A stretch of DNA of 58,500 nt from Mesostigma viride (GCA_009746045.1 RPFO01000104.1:6400001-6458500); one strand, 5' to 3'; numbered from the stretch's first letter, positions 9,119 through 18,668 are shown. Translations and numbers: made by a program. The notes: generated by a model not told the origin, from the letters alone.

Positions 9119-9538
9119 ATGTCTCCCGAAGTGCGCGACTTGGAACTAGAAGAACTGCACAGCGCCCAGTCGTCGTACATGAAGGAGGTCGGGGGGAGGA
9201 GAGAGGCGGTCGTGGGCAGTGCGGGGGGGATAAAAGGCTCGTTCTTGCTGGACGAGAAGCACCGCAAGGTCATCGTGGTGAAGGAGTGGACCAAATGGGA
9301 ACAAGGGGTGTCTGAACTTGCTCATTACAAAACGGAGTACCCAGGATACACTCTCGAGCTGCACCTGTTTCGGGGAAGCGGCTCTACAAACATGCCCCCC
9401 TCCTATCTGCAATTCGTCCGGTTCGTGTGCAAGAGTCACCGATTCCGAGTGACCATCCACAAGGGCGCGGTTTTCCCGCTTTCCACCCCGTGGTGGAAAA
9501 CCTCCCACCTTTGTTGTTTTAAGCCGTCATTTGGATAA
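9119..9538 (+). CDS. Hypothetical protein (139 aa)
   Basis: ATG 9119 follows AT-rich sequence. The middle of the protein (KVIVVKEWTKWEQGV, then TEYPGYTLELHLFRGSG) alternates beta-like and helical stretches and looks like a small globular domain. I considered a GIY-YIG/T5orf172-like fold but cannot identify its catalytic residues. The last 25 residues may be a frame-changed tail. It is convergent with the glycosyltransferase-like gene, separated by 9 bases. Confidence 0.5.
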   Translation: MSPEVRDLELEELHSAQSSYMKEVGGRREAVVGSAGGIKGSFLLDEKHRKVIVVKEWTKWEQGVSELAHYKTEYPGYTLELHLFRGSGSTNMPPSYLQFVRFVCKSHRFRVTIHKGAVFPLSTPWWKTSHLCCFKPSFG

Positions 9539-9547
9539 ACCCGCCAC

Positions 9548-10363
9548 TCACGCGCTGGTCTTGTGAGACGTCGGCAAGACACCGCCCCTTTCCAAGGCGT
9601 GGCGGAGACAGAGGGAGTCGATCACGTCCCGGATCGCGAACATCCCGGGCGTCTCCCCCGCCCTCACGTTCCAGGCGGCTCGTCTACACGCGCCGCCCAG
9701 GTTACGCCGGATCCAGTCCTCGTCGTCCCACTCCACGCGCACGGAAGGGACGTGGTCCCACCCCTCGTCGCCGAAGACGTGATCCACGAGCGTGACGAAG
9801 ACGAACTCGTCCAAACAGACGCAATTGTCAGCGTCGGACTCGGACTCGTGCTCGACCAACGTCGTCTCCAGGCGAGGACGTATCGCGCGATAATGGTCGG
9901 CGGCCAGAAGACAGAATTGGGTGGAGAGCGAGGAGGCGGACCTCGACAAAAGCTCGTTCGCGTAAACGGTCGTGGGCAAGGCGAAACTTGACTCGAACAC
10001 GGATTTCCCGTAGAGATTCTCGCACGCGGACAAGAAGTCGGGCGGGGACAGACAAGGAACCGTGGTCTCGCCGACGAGAGCGAAGTGCGTCACATCCAGG
10101 TGCGCGGCTGCCGCGTCGAACAACGTCAACTCGGCGCGCAAGAGCCACGAATGGTCTCGACGCGATGACACGGACGGCACCTCGACGGCGTCGCACTCCC
10201 ATATCCATTTACGCAAGGAATCGACGTCCTCCCTCTCGAATTCCGAGGCGTGCACGAAGAACCGCAACCGGCCGCGCGCGGGACCGGCCGCGGCGAGCCA
10301 GTCCTTCCACACCCCCGACGTGTAGAAGGAGTCGGTGAGCAGGAAACACACGGCCACCGTCAT
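9548..10363 (-). CDS. Branching-type glycosyltransferase-like protein (GT14-like), copy 1
   Basis: ATG 10363 starts a 271-residue protein. The order of segments matches Core-2/I-branching (GT14) enzymes: an N-terminal strand (VAVCFLLTDSF), then RLRFFVHASEF, then a conserved Arg/Trp stretch (SRRDHSWLLRAELTLFDAAA), then THFALVGETTVPCLSP, equivalent to the family's LSExxxPL. These enzymes add sugars from a nucleotide-sugar donor; giant viruses encode many. There is no clear transmembrane anchor, so it may act in the cytosol or a virus factory. A paralogue lies immediately upstream on the same strand, 82 bases away, indicating tandem duplication. Confidence 0.5.
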   Translation of the reverse strand: MTVAVCFLLTDSFYTSGVWKDWLAAAGPARGRLRFFVHASEFEREDVDSLRKWIWECDAVEVPSVSSRRDHSWLLRAELTLFDAAAAHLDVTHFALVGETTVPCLSPPDFLSACENLYGKSVFESSFALPTTVYANELLSRSASSLSTQFCLLAADHYRAIRPRLETTLVEHESESDADNCVCLDEFVFVTLVDHVFGDEGWDHVPSVRVEWDDEDWIRRNLGGACRRAAWNVRAGETPGMFAIRDVIDSLCLRHALERGGVLPTSHKTSA

Positions 10364-10445
10364 TCTCCGTCGCGACGCCTTCTCCTTTTACGACAGACAT
10401 TTGAGGCTCGACGACCAGGCGAACGTGTCGTCCGTCGTCCAATCA

Positions 10446-11342
10446 CTACGAATCCCGATAGTGTACGCCCTTGGAAGCGGCGCGCGAGGGCCGAGCCGAG
10501 CAAGGCGCGGGAGTCGTTCCGGGCGGCAAGACGCCGGCCCACTCGAGCGCCGAGCGGAGGGCAGGGGTGTCGCGCACCTTCCGAATCGCGAACAGACCGG
10601 GGGTCTTGCCCATCTCCGCGTCCTCGGCAGCACCTTTGCACATACCGGGCAGGTTGCGCTCGACCCACTCGTCCTCGAGCCACAATGCGTGGATGGGAAC
10701 TTCGTCCTGTTCCATGTACACGAAGGGGGCGTGCTCCCAGCCTTGGTCGCCGAACAGGTTGTCCACGAGCGTGATGAAGAGGAACTCGCACAAGCAAATC
10801 GGATCGTCCGTGAACTTCGCCCCGTACGCGTTCAATATCGTCTCCACGGAGGGTCGTATCGCGCGGTATTGTTCGGCCGCCAGCAGACAGAACTGTCCGG
10901 AATACGACAAAGTCGAACATCCAAGTCTTAACAACAGGTTCTTGGTGCGCGTGCCCGTCGGGATAGGGTAGCACGACTCGAACACGGATTTGCCGCGGAG
11001 ACGCTCGCACGCGGTCAAAAAGTCGGACGGGGACAGACACGGCGCCGTGTTTTCGCTGACGAGTCCGACGTGCGTCACGTCGGGATGCGCGGCCGCGGCG
11101 TCAAACAACACGCACTCCGCGCGCAAGATCGACGGATGGCCCCATCGCGTTGTGATGACCGGCACCTCGACGGCCTTGCACTCCCGGACCCACTCGCGCA
11201 ACCTATCCGCGTCCTCTCCCTGGAACCGGGACGCGTGAACGAAGACCCGCACCCGCCCGAGCGGGACCCCGGCCAGCCAATCTTTCCACACCCCTGCGGT
11301 GAAGAATGTCCTGTTGAGAAGGAAACAAATGGCCACCGCCAT
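10446..11342 (-). CDS. Branching-type glycosyltransferase-like protein (GT14-like), copy 2
   Basis: ATG 11342 starts a 298-residue paralogue of the downstream gene. The same blocks recur in order: MAVAICFLLNRTFFTAGVWK, RVRVFVHASRFQ, a Trp/Arg-Ala block around ILRAECVLFDAAAAHPDVTH, and VSENTAPCLSPSDF. Conservation of these blocks with divergence elsewhere suggests both copies were under selection in the virus. The substrate cannot be inferred. The last 20 residues may be less reliable. The start lies next to the end of a frameshifted gene. Confidence 0.5.
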   Translation of the reverse strand: MAVAICFLLNRTFFTAGVWKDWLAGVPLGRVRVFVHASRFQGEDADRLREWVRECKAVEVPVITTRWGHPSILRAECVLFDAAAAHPDVTHVGLVSENTAPCLSPSDFLTACERLRGKSVFESCYPIPTGTRTKNLLLRLGCSTLSYSGQFCLLAAEQYRAIRPSVETILNAYGAKFTDDPICLCEFLFITLVDNLFGDQGWEHAPFVYMEQDEVPIHALWLEDEWVERNLPGMCKGAAEDAEMGKTPGLFAIRKVRDTPALRSALEWAGVLPPGTTPAPCSARPSRAASKGVHYRDS

Positions 11343-11410
11343 TCAGGGCCGCACCCCGTAGCGGACACAAAACTCGCAGGCCGACGAACGAACATCGCCC
11401 GCACCGGTCA

Positions 11411-11931
11411 TCACGACCGGTCGCCGATCGCGAGCGCCTGGCCGTCTCGGTAGACGTGCGTCTTCGTGCGGACCTCCGACGCGTCGCGGACGAGTTTGAG
11501 ATTGGCCTCGTTCAGGATGTAGCATCGGTATCGAACGGTGAACGATTTTGGAGGATTTTTGGGGTTGAGATAGAATCGTATGTTTTTGTATGTGTAGGTA
11601 CTGGCACACGTCACCGTGTAACGTCCTGAGGATCGAACTCTTGGTCCCCGATGACGACGCGGACCTTCACGTCGCAGTCGACTCCCCGCAAAACGTCGCA
11701 CGTCGGCAGACGCGTCGCGGAGAAGACGTACTCGCCCGTTTTGTCGTCGACCTCGAACGCGGCGAGGTTGTTGACGACATACGAGTGCTCGGGCTCGTAG
11801 ACGACTGCCTGGGTCCACCCCTCGCCCACCTCCGTGCGCGGCGGAGTCGTCAGGACCTGCAACGCGTCCGTGTAGGTGCCCGGGCCGAGCTCGTACACGG
11901 GGAGGCTGTCCAGGAACTGGTCGATATCCAT
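11411..11931 (-). pseudogene. Hypothetical protein with one frameshift
   Basis: ATG 11931 opens a frame ending at 11611 (MDIDQFLDSLPVYELGPGTY). The coding character then continues in another frame (from about YTVTCASTYTYKNIRFYLNP) to a TGA at 11411. A single indel near 11,630-11,640 would join them into about 173 residues. The joined product looks mostly beta-stranded; no family is recognised. It lies in a run of minus-strand genes. Confidence 0.5.
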
Positions 11932-11980
11932 ACTTACGTCGGAGTAACGACGCGAGTTTATTCGACCGCCAATAGACGCG

Positions 11981-12742
11981 CTACTTCTGCTTCTTCTTCT
12001 TCTTGGCCGGTGGCTCTTCGAACGTCTTCGCGACTGTCAGGTCGATCACCTCCCGTTGCGCCTTGGTCACGCGCCCGACTCGGACGGACTCGCACGACGC
12101 CAGCACGTCCGTCAGCCGTCCCTCCATGTCCACAAAGTCCCCGTTATCGTGCCCCGTCGCCTTGAGACCGTACTGATTGTAATACCGCACGAGATCCTCG
12201 TTGTCCCGTACCAGACACGCCACTCTCCTCAGTTTCGCCATATCGTTCTTCGCGAACGCGTCTTTCAAGCTCGCGTACGTGTTCTCGTACTTCCGCAGCA
12301 GATAGTAAATCTTGGCTTTCGACCACCCGTTGTATACACTCTCGTCCGGGCATTGCGCACCGGCCGCTTCTAGTTCCACTATGGCCGTTCGGCGGTCCTT
12401 CATCATCGGCGCCAGCAAAGACATGCCATAACACAACAACTTGCGACCGACGCCTCGGAACGTCGCAATCTCCTCCTTCGAAGCGTCCCCCGGAAATTCC
12501 TTCGCAAGCACGCTGAACCAACTGATGTGGATCCTGTTGCGTTCGGGATACGCTTCTAACATAACCTCTACCAAATTGCGAGTCGGGTGAGCCCTCACCA
12601 ACCGCGAGTCGTACGTCGGAGGGACGAGCACGTCAACCCGCAAGGCTTTATACCCGCCTCTATCGGCGAACGAACGCGTCACACGCAGACTCCTCCCCTT
12701 GAGCGTGGGGAGATCTAGGCCCGTCACTTCTGTTTCCTCCAT
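11981..12742 (-). CDS. GNAT-acetyltransferase-like protein
   Basis: ATG 12742 (MEETEVTGLDLP) is the likely start; an in-frame ATG at 12766 is an alternative. The central segment (RGVGRKLLCYGMSLLAPMM) resembles the GNAT motif A (GxGxxLL) that binds acetyl-CoA. Near residue 200 a DNEDLVRYYNQYGLKATG block resembles the motif-B N...YYxxxGF signature. The C-terminus ends in a Lys run (AKKKKKQK), a possible nuclear signal. The GNAT call rests on two short motifs separated by an unusually long helical insert, so it is tentative. Confidence 0.45.
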   Translation of the reverse strand: MEETEVTGLDLPTLKGRSLRVTRSFADRGGYKALRVDVLVPPTYDSRLVRAHPTRNLVEVMLEAYPERNRIHISWFSVLAKEFPGDASKEEIATFRGVGRKLLCYGMSLLAPMMKDRRTAIVELEAAGAQCPDESVYNGWSKAKIYYLLRKYENTYASLKDAFAKNDMAKLRRVACLVRDNEDLVRYYNQYGLKATGHDNGDFVDMEGRLTDVLASCESVRVGRVTKAQREVIDLTVAKTFEEPPAKKKKKQK

Positions 12743-12796
12743 AATTGAGCACTTTATTGTTACCATGCGATTTAAAGTTATATTTTCAAACAAATC

Positions 12797-12814
12797 CTTT
12801 ATTTCTTAATAAAG
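12797..12814. terminator. AT hairpin at the 3' end of the MYND gene
   Basis: CTTTATT-TCTT-AATAAAG is a perfect 7-bp stem with a 4-base loop. It lies 7 bases beyond the end of the MYND gene and carries AATAAA on the minus strand, as expected for a 3'-end signal. Confidence 0.55.
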
Positions 12815-12820
12815 TTACGT

Positions 12821-13842
12821 TTACAACATCACAAGCTCGTCTCCCATAGAGACCTTCCACTCGTGGGGGCACCGGAGAGGCGGCACACCGCCGCCACTGT
12901 GGTAAAGGGCGTGGGCGCTCTTGATGCACTTGTCCAGGTTGGCCCGCGACCTCCGCAAAACATCGCAATCGTGCGAGGTCACGGAGCAGACCGCCGAACA
13001 GAAGACCGCGTCCTTGCAGACGCACAGTCGCCGCTCCTCGCCCCTGGTCAACTTCTTTCCGCAATAGTGTCCCAGGCAGACGGGCGCCGAAAGCTCGCCG
13101 CTCGCGTTCACGCGCGTCCAAGTGCGAAAGGGGGGGACCGCGGGCTCCGGATTCTTCTCCATCCACTTGTCCGACTTTGGTTTCGTCATGAGCTCGGACA
13201 CCCACATCTTCCGGCGGGAGTCCGCCGGGTCCGCGAAACAGAACGCCACGACGAACTCGGTCTGGTCGTTGTACATCATCGCGCGCCAGTAGGTCTGAAG
13301 ACACGCCTCCCTCAGCTCGCCCGCCGTCACCAGTCGACGATCACCGACCTAGCCGCCTGCGTCAGGTGATGGACGCGAATCAACAGGGCGCCGCGGCCAT
13401 AGCCGTCGTGCATCTCCTTGCACTCCTCGAGCACGCGGTCGAAGTGGGCGTGCAGATGCCTCCACACGTTGGAGACGGCGAGGCGATGGCGGGCGCCGGA
13501 ACTCGAGACTTGCCTGGCGACGTCAGTGACCGCCTGCGACCGCGGCCGGAGGATGCCGGCGATCCAACCGTCCAGACGATTGCGGGCGATGACGACCTTG
13601 CGCTCGTTGGCGGGGACCTCGCCGCGAGACACTCGTATATCGTCCTCGAGGAAGGAGCCGGCGTCGAACAGGGACTCGCCGATATCAACGACCTTCTTAC
13701 ACACCGGCAACTCGATGCCGTCCGACGCCCGATCCGGCGATGGCTGTTTTTTCGATTCGACACAACTCATTTTCAAAGGCTTTTTTTGGACCAAATGGAT
13801 GTATTTTTTCAACGAAGGGATCTTCTTTAAAATGTGTTTCAT
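12821..13842 (-). CDS. MYND zinc-finger protein, probably one gene with a frameshift
   Basis: ATG 13842 opens a basic N-terminus and a frame that stops at TGA 13327-13329. The next frame, overlapping the stop, has no ATG until 13279 but is coding-like at once (VTAGELREACLQTYWRAM), so a single-base indel near 13,330 probably splits one gene. The C-terminal frame holds a MYND-like cluster: CLGHYC, then CVCKDAVFCSAVC, then HDC. MYND fingers bind Pro-rich partners. If the indel is real, two overlapping genes are the alternative. A CCAAT-containing repeat lies upstream. Confidence 0.55.
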
Positions 13843-13931
13843 GGAGCCGACTAGCTGGCTGGGAGACTGATAGTATTTGAGACGAGACCTCCCCTCTCTC
13901 CGCCGCACCGGCCATTTATTCCCACCCCAAC

Positions 13932-13985
13932 CGACATCTCGCGCTCTGATTGGCTACCTACACACTGCATTCCTATTGGTCCGCC
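13932..13985. promoter_or_regulatory. CCAAT-box promoter repeat, copy 1
   Basis: A CGACATCTCGCGCTCTGATT block followed by GGCTACCTACA and a second ATTGG. The 31-bp first part recurs exactly at 16605-16635. It lies upstream of the MYND gene, so the CCAAT reads toward that gene. Confidence 0.5.
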
Positions 13986-14121
13986 AACTTTCGCCAACCA
14001 ATCCGACCGTCGAACCCCAGACACCGGATCTGACGTTCAAGGTGACACCGACGCCACGAGAGGACACGAAAACGTCTCCTTCGAAAGACACTTTTGCAAC
14101 CAACGCACCACGTTGTAAATG

Positions 14122-15414
14122 AATCGGTTTTCTCTGAATATAGTTTAATTAACGCATGCGGGAAAGATAAGGCCGCCATGCCTTGGCCTGGATGTGGAAG
14201 GCTGTCTGCGACATGGGCTGACTAATTCGATCTGTACAAAGGGTTTCCTGCTCGCCCGAATTTTCCTTGGATGACCCGGTTGTTTATAAGGGTCGGTGGC
14301 TATTAATTAGCGGTCCGAGAAAATTAATTGTAGGTTTTATACGACTTCACTTGCAAAGATTCGTGTTTGGTTGCACCAGCTGAGGTTAGGTGGGGACCTG
14401 TAGGGTCGGCTGGTTGCTTACCGAATCTTTGGCTGATTTGGGTTATTTAGTGAGTCGTGATTAATTATTGTATAGTGGATTCGGACCGGCCCAAGGGGTC
14501 GATGGGCGCGTTTTATGGTTGTCAGTCTTGGGAACCTTGTACAACTACCTGTACGGTTAACGCACTAGCCTGGGGGTGCGTGGCCACGCTGTTTGTAGTG
14601 GCGTTTTCAGCACTGTTCAGGCCGGTGTGTGACGCATGCCGGTGTTAATTAATTTAGGATGATGTCAGCTTGTGTGTCGGCGGGCCATGCCTTAAGCAAG
14701 CTAGGCAGGCAATGATCCGCAATTTAAATTTTCTTTCCGTTGCACGACCAACTATACTATGCTTGGTCGAACAACTTAGCGGTTGTGCCACCATCTGCCT
14801 CGGCTACAAGACAGATGCAACCCGCGCTAGAATGTGCAATTTTGCACAGGCGGCCATTGCCGCCATTCTGAAAGAAACAATTCTGGGGACAATAGGAGCC
14901 GCGCGAGAGTTGCGCTCCGAAGCTAGAAATTTCCCTATTGCGAGACTCGAGTTGGGGAGGGCGTCTCAGGGAGGCGAGGCTACGCCAGACCTTTGTCGTT
15001 CCTTTTCGTCTCAGCACCTGCTGCGTGGCTCAGTCTATTATGGTGTCGTAAAACCTCTTTCCTTTTTGGACGGTTCCGGAATTGCGAAATGCTGGCTCTT
15101 TTTGAGGGCTTGCTTTTGGGGTGGTCACCGGCTTGTGTCGCATTGTAACCAGCGGGCCCCTGCGGGGGTTAATATAGCCTAGCGCGGGCTGAGTCGCCAT
15201 TTAAGATGTTGCGACACGCTCTTTCGCGCACGGTGGTCATGAGTTTAATCGGCGCAATGGGGTTGGCGCCAGGGGGGGGTAATTGGGTGGAGGCTTCTTG
15301 CTTCCGCGTGCGGATTGAGAAACCTTAAGGCCACTGTTAACTGCTGCATTTGTGGCAGGGCTCCACTTATTGTATTCAATCAAATGCTGGTCTTCTTGGG
15401 AGCTGAGTGATCTT
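14122..15414. mobile_element. Unknown 1.3-kb element, full copy of a tandem pair
   Basis: A 603-bp left block (14122-14724) and a 126-bp right block (15289-15414) recur directly after this unit. Between them lies about 560 bp of unique sequence. The left block has five TTAATTA-like motifs and a 63-codon ORF (14457-14648) with a hydrophobic C-terminal segment (GCVATLFVVAFSALF). A longer frame (14712-15182, starting MIRNLNFLSVARPTILCLVE) spans the unique part. I see no terminal inverted repeat, LTR ends or recognisable transposase. AT content is higher than in the flanking viral genes, pointing to an insertion of foreign origin. Confidence 0.55.
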
Positions 15415-16170
15415 AATCGGTTTTCTCTGAATATAGTTTAATTAACGCATGCGGGAAAGATAAGGCCGCCATGCCTTGGCCTGGATGTGGAAGGCTGTCT
15501 GCGACATGGGCTGACTAATTCGATCTGTACAAAGGGTTTCCTGCTCGCCCGAATTTTCCTTGGATGACCCGGTTCTTTATAAGGGTCGGTGGCTATTAAT
15601 TAGCGGTCCGAGAAAATTAATTGTAGGTTTTATACGACTTCACTTGCAAAGATTCGTGTTTGGTTGCACCAGCTGAGGTTAGGTGGGGACCTGTAGGGTC
15701 GGCTGGTTGCTTACCGAATCTTTGGCTGATTTGGGTTATTTAGTGAGTCGTGATTAATTATTGTATAGTGGATTCGGACCGGCCCAAGGGGTCGATGGGC
15801 GCGTTTTATGGTTGTCAGTCTTGGGAACCTTGTACAACTACCTGTACGGTTAACGCACTAGCCTGGGGGTGCGTGGCCACGCTGTTTGTAGTGGCGTTTT
15901 CAGCACTGTTCAGGCCGGTGTGTGACGCATGCCGGTGTTAATTAATTTAGGATGATGTCAGCTTGTGTGTCGGCGGGCCATGCCTTAAGCAAGCTAGGCA
16001 GGCAATGATCCGCAATTGTTTCTTTCCCCTCCCTCCCACCCTGGAGGCTTCTTGCTTCCGCGTGCGGATTGAGAAACCTTAAGGCCACTGTTAACTGCTG
16101 CATTTGTGGCAGGGCTCCACTTATTGTATTCAATCAAATGCTGGTCTTCTTGGGAGCTGAGTGATCTTAA
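15415..16170. mobile_element. Unknown element, internally deleted tandem copy
   Basis: The unit starts AATCGGTTTTCTCTG exactly where copy 1 ends. It repeats the 603-bp left block with one noticed substitution (G at 14284 versus C here) and the 126-bp right block (about 16041-16169). The 560-bp interior is replaced by a short CT-rich spacer. Near-identity of the copies means the duplication is recent or has been homogenised. Its right end abuts and truncates a primase-like coding sequence. Confidence 0.6.
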
Positions 16171-16551
16171 AGCGTCATTCTTAAGTTTCCCGTCAATTTC
16201 GGCGAGTACGTCGTCACTGCTCCTCGTGTTAAGAAAACGCTTTATCATGATCTCAATGTAACATTCTCTCAGAGGCTCTTTGATCAACATTCTCAAGGTC
16301 CAAGGATGCGTCTCTACCCACTCGCCTTGGACGTAGGTCCACCACCTCTTCCCGGTGAACTGATGCGTCCCGTCCATGAGAGCAATAGCAGCATCAGCGA
16401 CGCCACCGTGTGTCCATCTATCACCATCCCAACGCTCGATAACTTTTTTCGCCTCGTCTTTGTTTAGATTGCATGCACGAGGCGAGCGGCCCGTCGAGAC
16501 TCGCTGACCGCTAGCGGAGTCGTAAGGCGTCCAAAAATACCTCCCGGCCAT
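15994..16551 (-). pseudogene. D5-primase-like gene fragment truncated by the repeat element
   Basis: ATG 16551 (MAGRYFWTPYDSASG) opens a frame of viral character to about 16170. Past that point the codons come from the inserted element until a stop at 15994. The middle block GKRWWTYVQGEWVETHPWTL followed by a helical LRECYIEIMIKRFL segment resembles the D5/phage-P4 primase N-terminal region (a WWxYxxxxW pattern). The D5 helicase part is absent on the other side of the insertion. The assignment is by eye and could be wrong; the truncation is clear. A CCAAT promoter repeat lies directly upstream. Confidence 0.45.
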
Positions 16552-16604
16552 TGCGACAATCACACAAATCCAGCCGAGTTGGTTCCTTTATTGCCTTCTC
16601 AAAA

Positions 16605-16660
16605 CGACATCTCGCGCTCTGATTGGCTACCTACATACTCCTCTCTGATTGGCCAACAAC
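16605..16660. promoter_or_regulatory. CCAAT-box promoter repeat, copy 2
   Basis: Contains the 31-bp block shared with 13932 and then a second CTCTCTGATTGGCC. It lies upstream of the truncated primase-like gene and next to the 3' end of a Bro-like gene. Confidence 0.5.
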
Positions 16661-16663
16661 ACG

Positions 16664-17587
16664 TCACGGCGCGTCGGCCAGACGACCCGCCGACGGTTCG
16701 GCCGCAATGGCCGTGCGCGACTCGCGGGTGAGTCGCTGATTCAGCCGCATGACCTTGACGTTCTCCTGGATGCACTGCTCGTCGGCGCGCGCGTCGTGAA
16801 GTCCGGTCGCCTTGAACACGGGTTCCAGCAAGTCCCGCTTGCGCTTCGCGACACTGACCGGATTCTGACCCGTCTTCCTGATCTCCTCCGCCTCCAGCAC
16901 CTGGATGAAGTTCATCCCGGCGCTCTGCACGTTCGTCAGCAGGTCGCGGGCCGAGACTCGCGCGTTGTACATCGCGCGGAGCTCGACGGAGGTCTTGCCC
17001 GTGACCGCCAGATTGTTCGTGTCGTGGACCACCGGGTACAGGAGCCCACTCCCCTTGTGGGTATCGGTGTACCCCTTGATCGCTTCGTTCAGGTCGCGCG
17101 TAGACAGACAGCTCTTGATGCGCTGGTGCTGCTGCAGCCTCTCGAGCGCGGTCTCGTTCCCGTCGGCGGCGTCCGCCCGCTGCAAAATGTCCTCCGCCAA
17201 CGTCCGGTCGGCCCTCAGGTATCGCTCGAGGAGGACGGACACCTGCTCGCGGAACTTGGCCGCGATCTTGCCGGGGAGCAACATCAAGATGCGTGTCAAG
17301 CCCTGACGGTCGGTCACCGGGGTGTCTCGCTGCCTGGCCCCGGGGAATTTCCAGAGTGTCAAAACAGTACACACTTCTTTGTACTCTGACGAAATGCGTT
17401 GGAGGCAGTGACTAGCCTGTCTGGCCGCGTCGCGACACGGGGTCCCATCCGCGTCGGTATATGCGATCGTGCGTATAGCGTCAATCACCGAAATCCTGCC
17501 ATCATCCGTCACGCGGATCTTACCCTCAAAACGGGGATCGTCCTCCTCCCCGTCCGCGGGCGTCAGGTACCTCACGAGGTCCGCCAT
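16664..17587 (-). CDS. Bro/KilA-like viral protein
   Basis: ATG 17587 starts a 307-residue protein. The N-terminal module (RYLTPADGEEDDPRFEGKI, RVTDDGRISVIDAIRTI, then KFPGARQRDTPVTDR) is the Bro-N/KilA-like DNA-binding type found in NCLDV and phage antirepressor-like proteins. The part after it (PGKIAAKFREQVSVLLERYL) is the usual continuation. The C-terminal half is helical and basic with no identified domain. The neighbour upstream shares the N-terminal module but has a different C-terminus, a domain shuffle typical of Bro families. Confidence 0.65.
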   Translation of the reverse strand: MADLVRYLTPADGEEDDPRFEGKIRVTDDGRISVIDAIRTIAYTDADGTPCRDAARQASHCLQRISSEYKEVCTVLTLWKFPGARQRDTPVTDRQGLTRILMLLPGKIAAKFREQVSVLLERYLRADRTLAEDILQRADAADGNETALERLQQHQRIKSCLSTRDLNEAIKGYTDTHKGSGLLYPVVHDTNNLAVTGKTSVELRAMYNARVSARDLLTNVQSAGMNFIQVLEAEEIRKTGQNPVSVAKRKRDLLEPVFKATGLHDARADEQCIQENVKVMRLNQRLTRESRTAIAAEPSAGRLADAP

Positions 17588-17634
17588 GGTGCAGGATGCG
17601 AGGGGTGCGAGCAGAATAGAGCCTCTCCCCGGTC

Positions 17635-18435
17635 TTATGGTCTCTCCTCGCCGACACGATCATCCTCGCCGACACGATCCTCCTCGCCGGTACGATCCGC
17701 ATCGTCACGGTGTTCCGTAACGGCAAGATCTGCATCGGCCTGCACTGTGACACTTCGATCGAATGTTAGGTCGATTCCGTACGAATCACATAGCCTCTTC
17801 ATGTCGACGAGACGATCCGCTCGGAATGTCGCGGAATGTGGTGTCATGAATAGATGCATCCGCTTTTTGTACTCCGGAAATTCGGACCCGTACACCAAGA
17901 GCTGTCCCAACGCGCCCATCCAACCGGACACGTTCTTGACCTCGACCAACACCTCTGCGTCTCGCGCGAGGATGTCGATGATGCCATGCTTGCAGCGGAC
18001 TTCCCGTTGCCCGCCGAGCTCGGCGGCCAATTCTTCCTGCACGTCCTTCTCGGCGCGATACCATTTCCTCTTCCGACTCTTTCGAGTGAGGAGCACACCT
18101 TGGAGTTCCTCCCACGAGGATGCGCTCTTGATGGATGACACGAAATCGTATCCGAGGAGGGGCAGCTCGCACAGTATCGTCTTCAAGTTATCGACCGTGG
18201 CGACGGGTGTATCTCGCTGCCTGGCCCCGGGGAATTGATAGTATTCAACCTCAAATACATTGGGGTTGGTTGCTACTAGACGTTTCCAATACACCTTGGG
18301 CTGTGAAAGACCAATAGTTGTCATCGCATCATACACGGAAATTCTGCCATCATCTGTCACGCGGATCTTGCCCTCAAAACGGGGATCGTCCTCCGCCCCG
18401 TCCGCGGGCGTCAGGTACCTCGCGAGGGTCGTCAT
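17635..18435 (-). CDS. Bro/KilA-like module fused to a PD-(D/E)XK nuclease-like domain
   Basis: ATG 18435 (MTTLARYLTPADGAED) is chosen; further upstream there is no convincing start. Residues 1-90 repeat the neighbour's N-terminal module (KIRVTDDGRISVYDAMTTIG, YQFPGARQRDTPV). Residues near 130-220 show a nuclease-like order: VQEELAAELGG, CKHGIIDILARDAEVLVEVK, then ALGQLLVYGSEF. The D in GIIDIL and the E-x-K in VEVK fit the PD-(D/E)XK active site. The C-terminus is a short acidic tandem repeat (DRxGEED type). It is probably a DNA-directed protein, though whether it cleaves DNA is unknown. It lies 47 bases upstream of its paralogue. Confidence 0.65.
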   Translation of the reverse strand: MTTLARYLTPADGAEDDPRFEGKIRVTDDGRISVYDAMTTIGLSQPKVYWKRLVATNPNVFEVEYYQFPGARQRDTPVATVDNLKTILCELPLLGYDFVSSIKSASSWEELQGVLLTRKSRKRKWYRAEKDVQEELAAELGGQREVRCKHGIIDILARDAEVLVEVKNVSGWMGALGQLLVYGSEFPEYKKRMHLFMTPHSATFRADRLVDMKRLCDSYGIDLTFDRSVTVQADADLAVTEHRDDADRTGEEDRVGEDDRVGEERP

Positions 18436-18500
18436 GATACACCCCACGAGAGAAAAACGCTCCTCTCGCGACCGATGATCGTTCTTAAACTGTTCCCGGC

Positions 18501-18575
18501 CGACATCCGACGTTCTGATTGGTCGCCGACATACTCCTCTCTGATTGGTCCGCCGAGATCGTGTCGGTTCACCGG
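18501..18575. promoter_or_regulatory. CCAAT-box promoter repeat, copy 3
   Basis: Two CTGATTGGT sites, the second within a 44-bp block (from CGACATACTCCTCTCTG to GTGTCGGTTC) repeated almost exactly at 20127. It sits between divergent genes, 95 bases before the ATG of the ADP-ribosyltransferase-like gene. Confidence 0.5.
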
Positions 18576-18668
18576 GACGGGTACCGAACGGGTGGAACCC
18601 GTGCTTGTAATCCAATCTTTTCACTCTTATCTTGTGTATTATTAACCCGTCATCTATATGTAAACGCG

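Noticed and set aside
17635-18624. 63 extra N-terminal residues on the Bro-nuclease protein
   Set aside because: The extension crosses the CCAAT promoter repeat, and the paralogue starts at the equivalent of ATG 18435.
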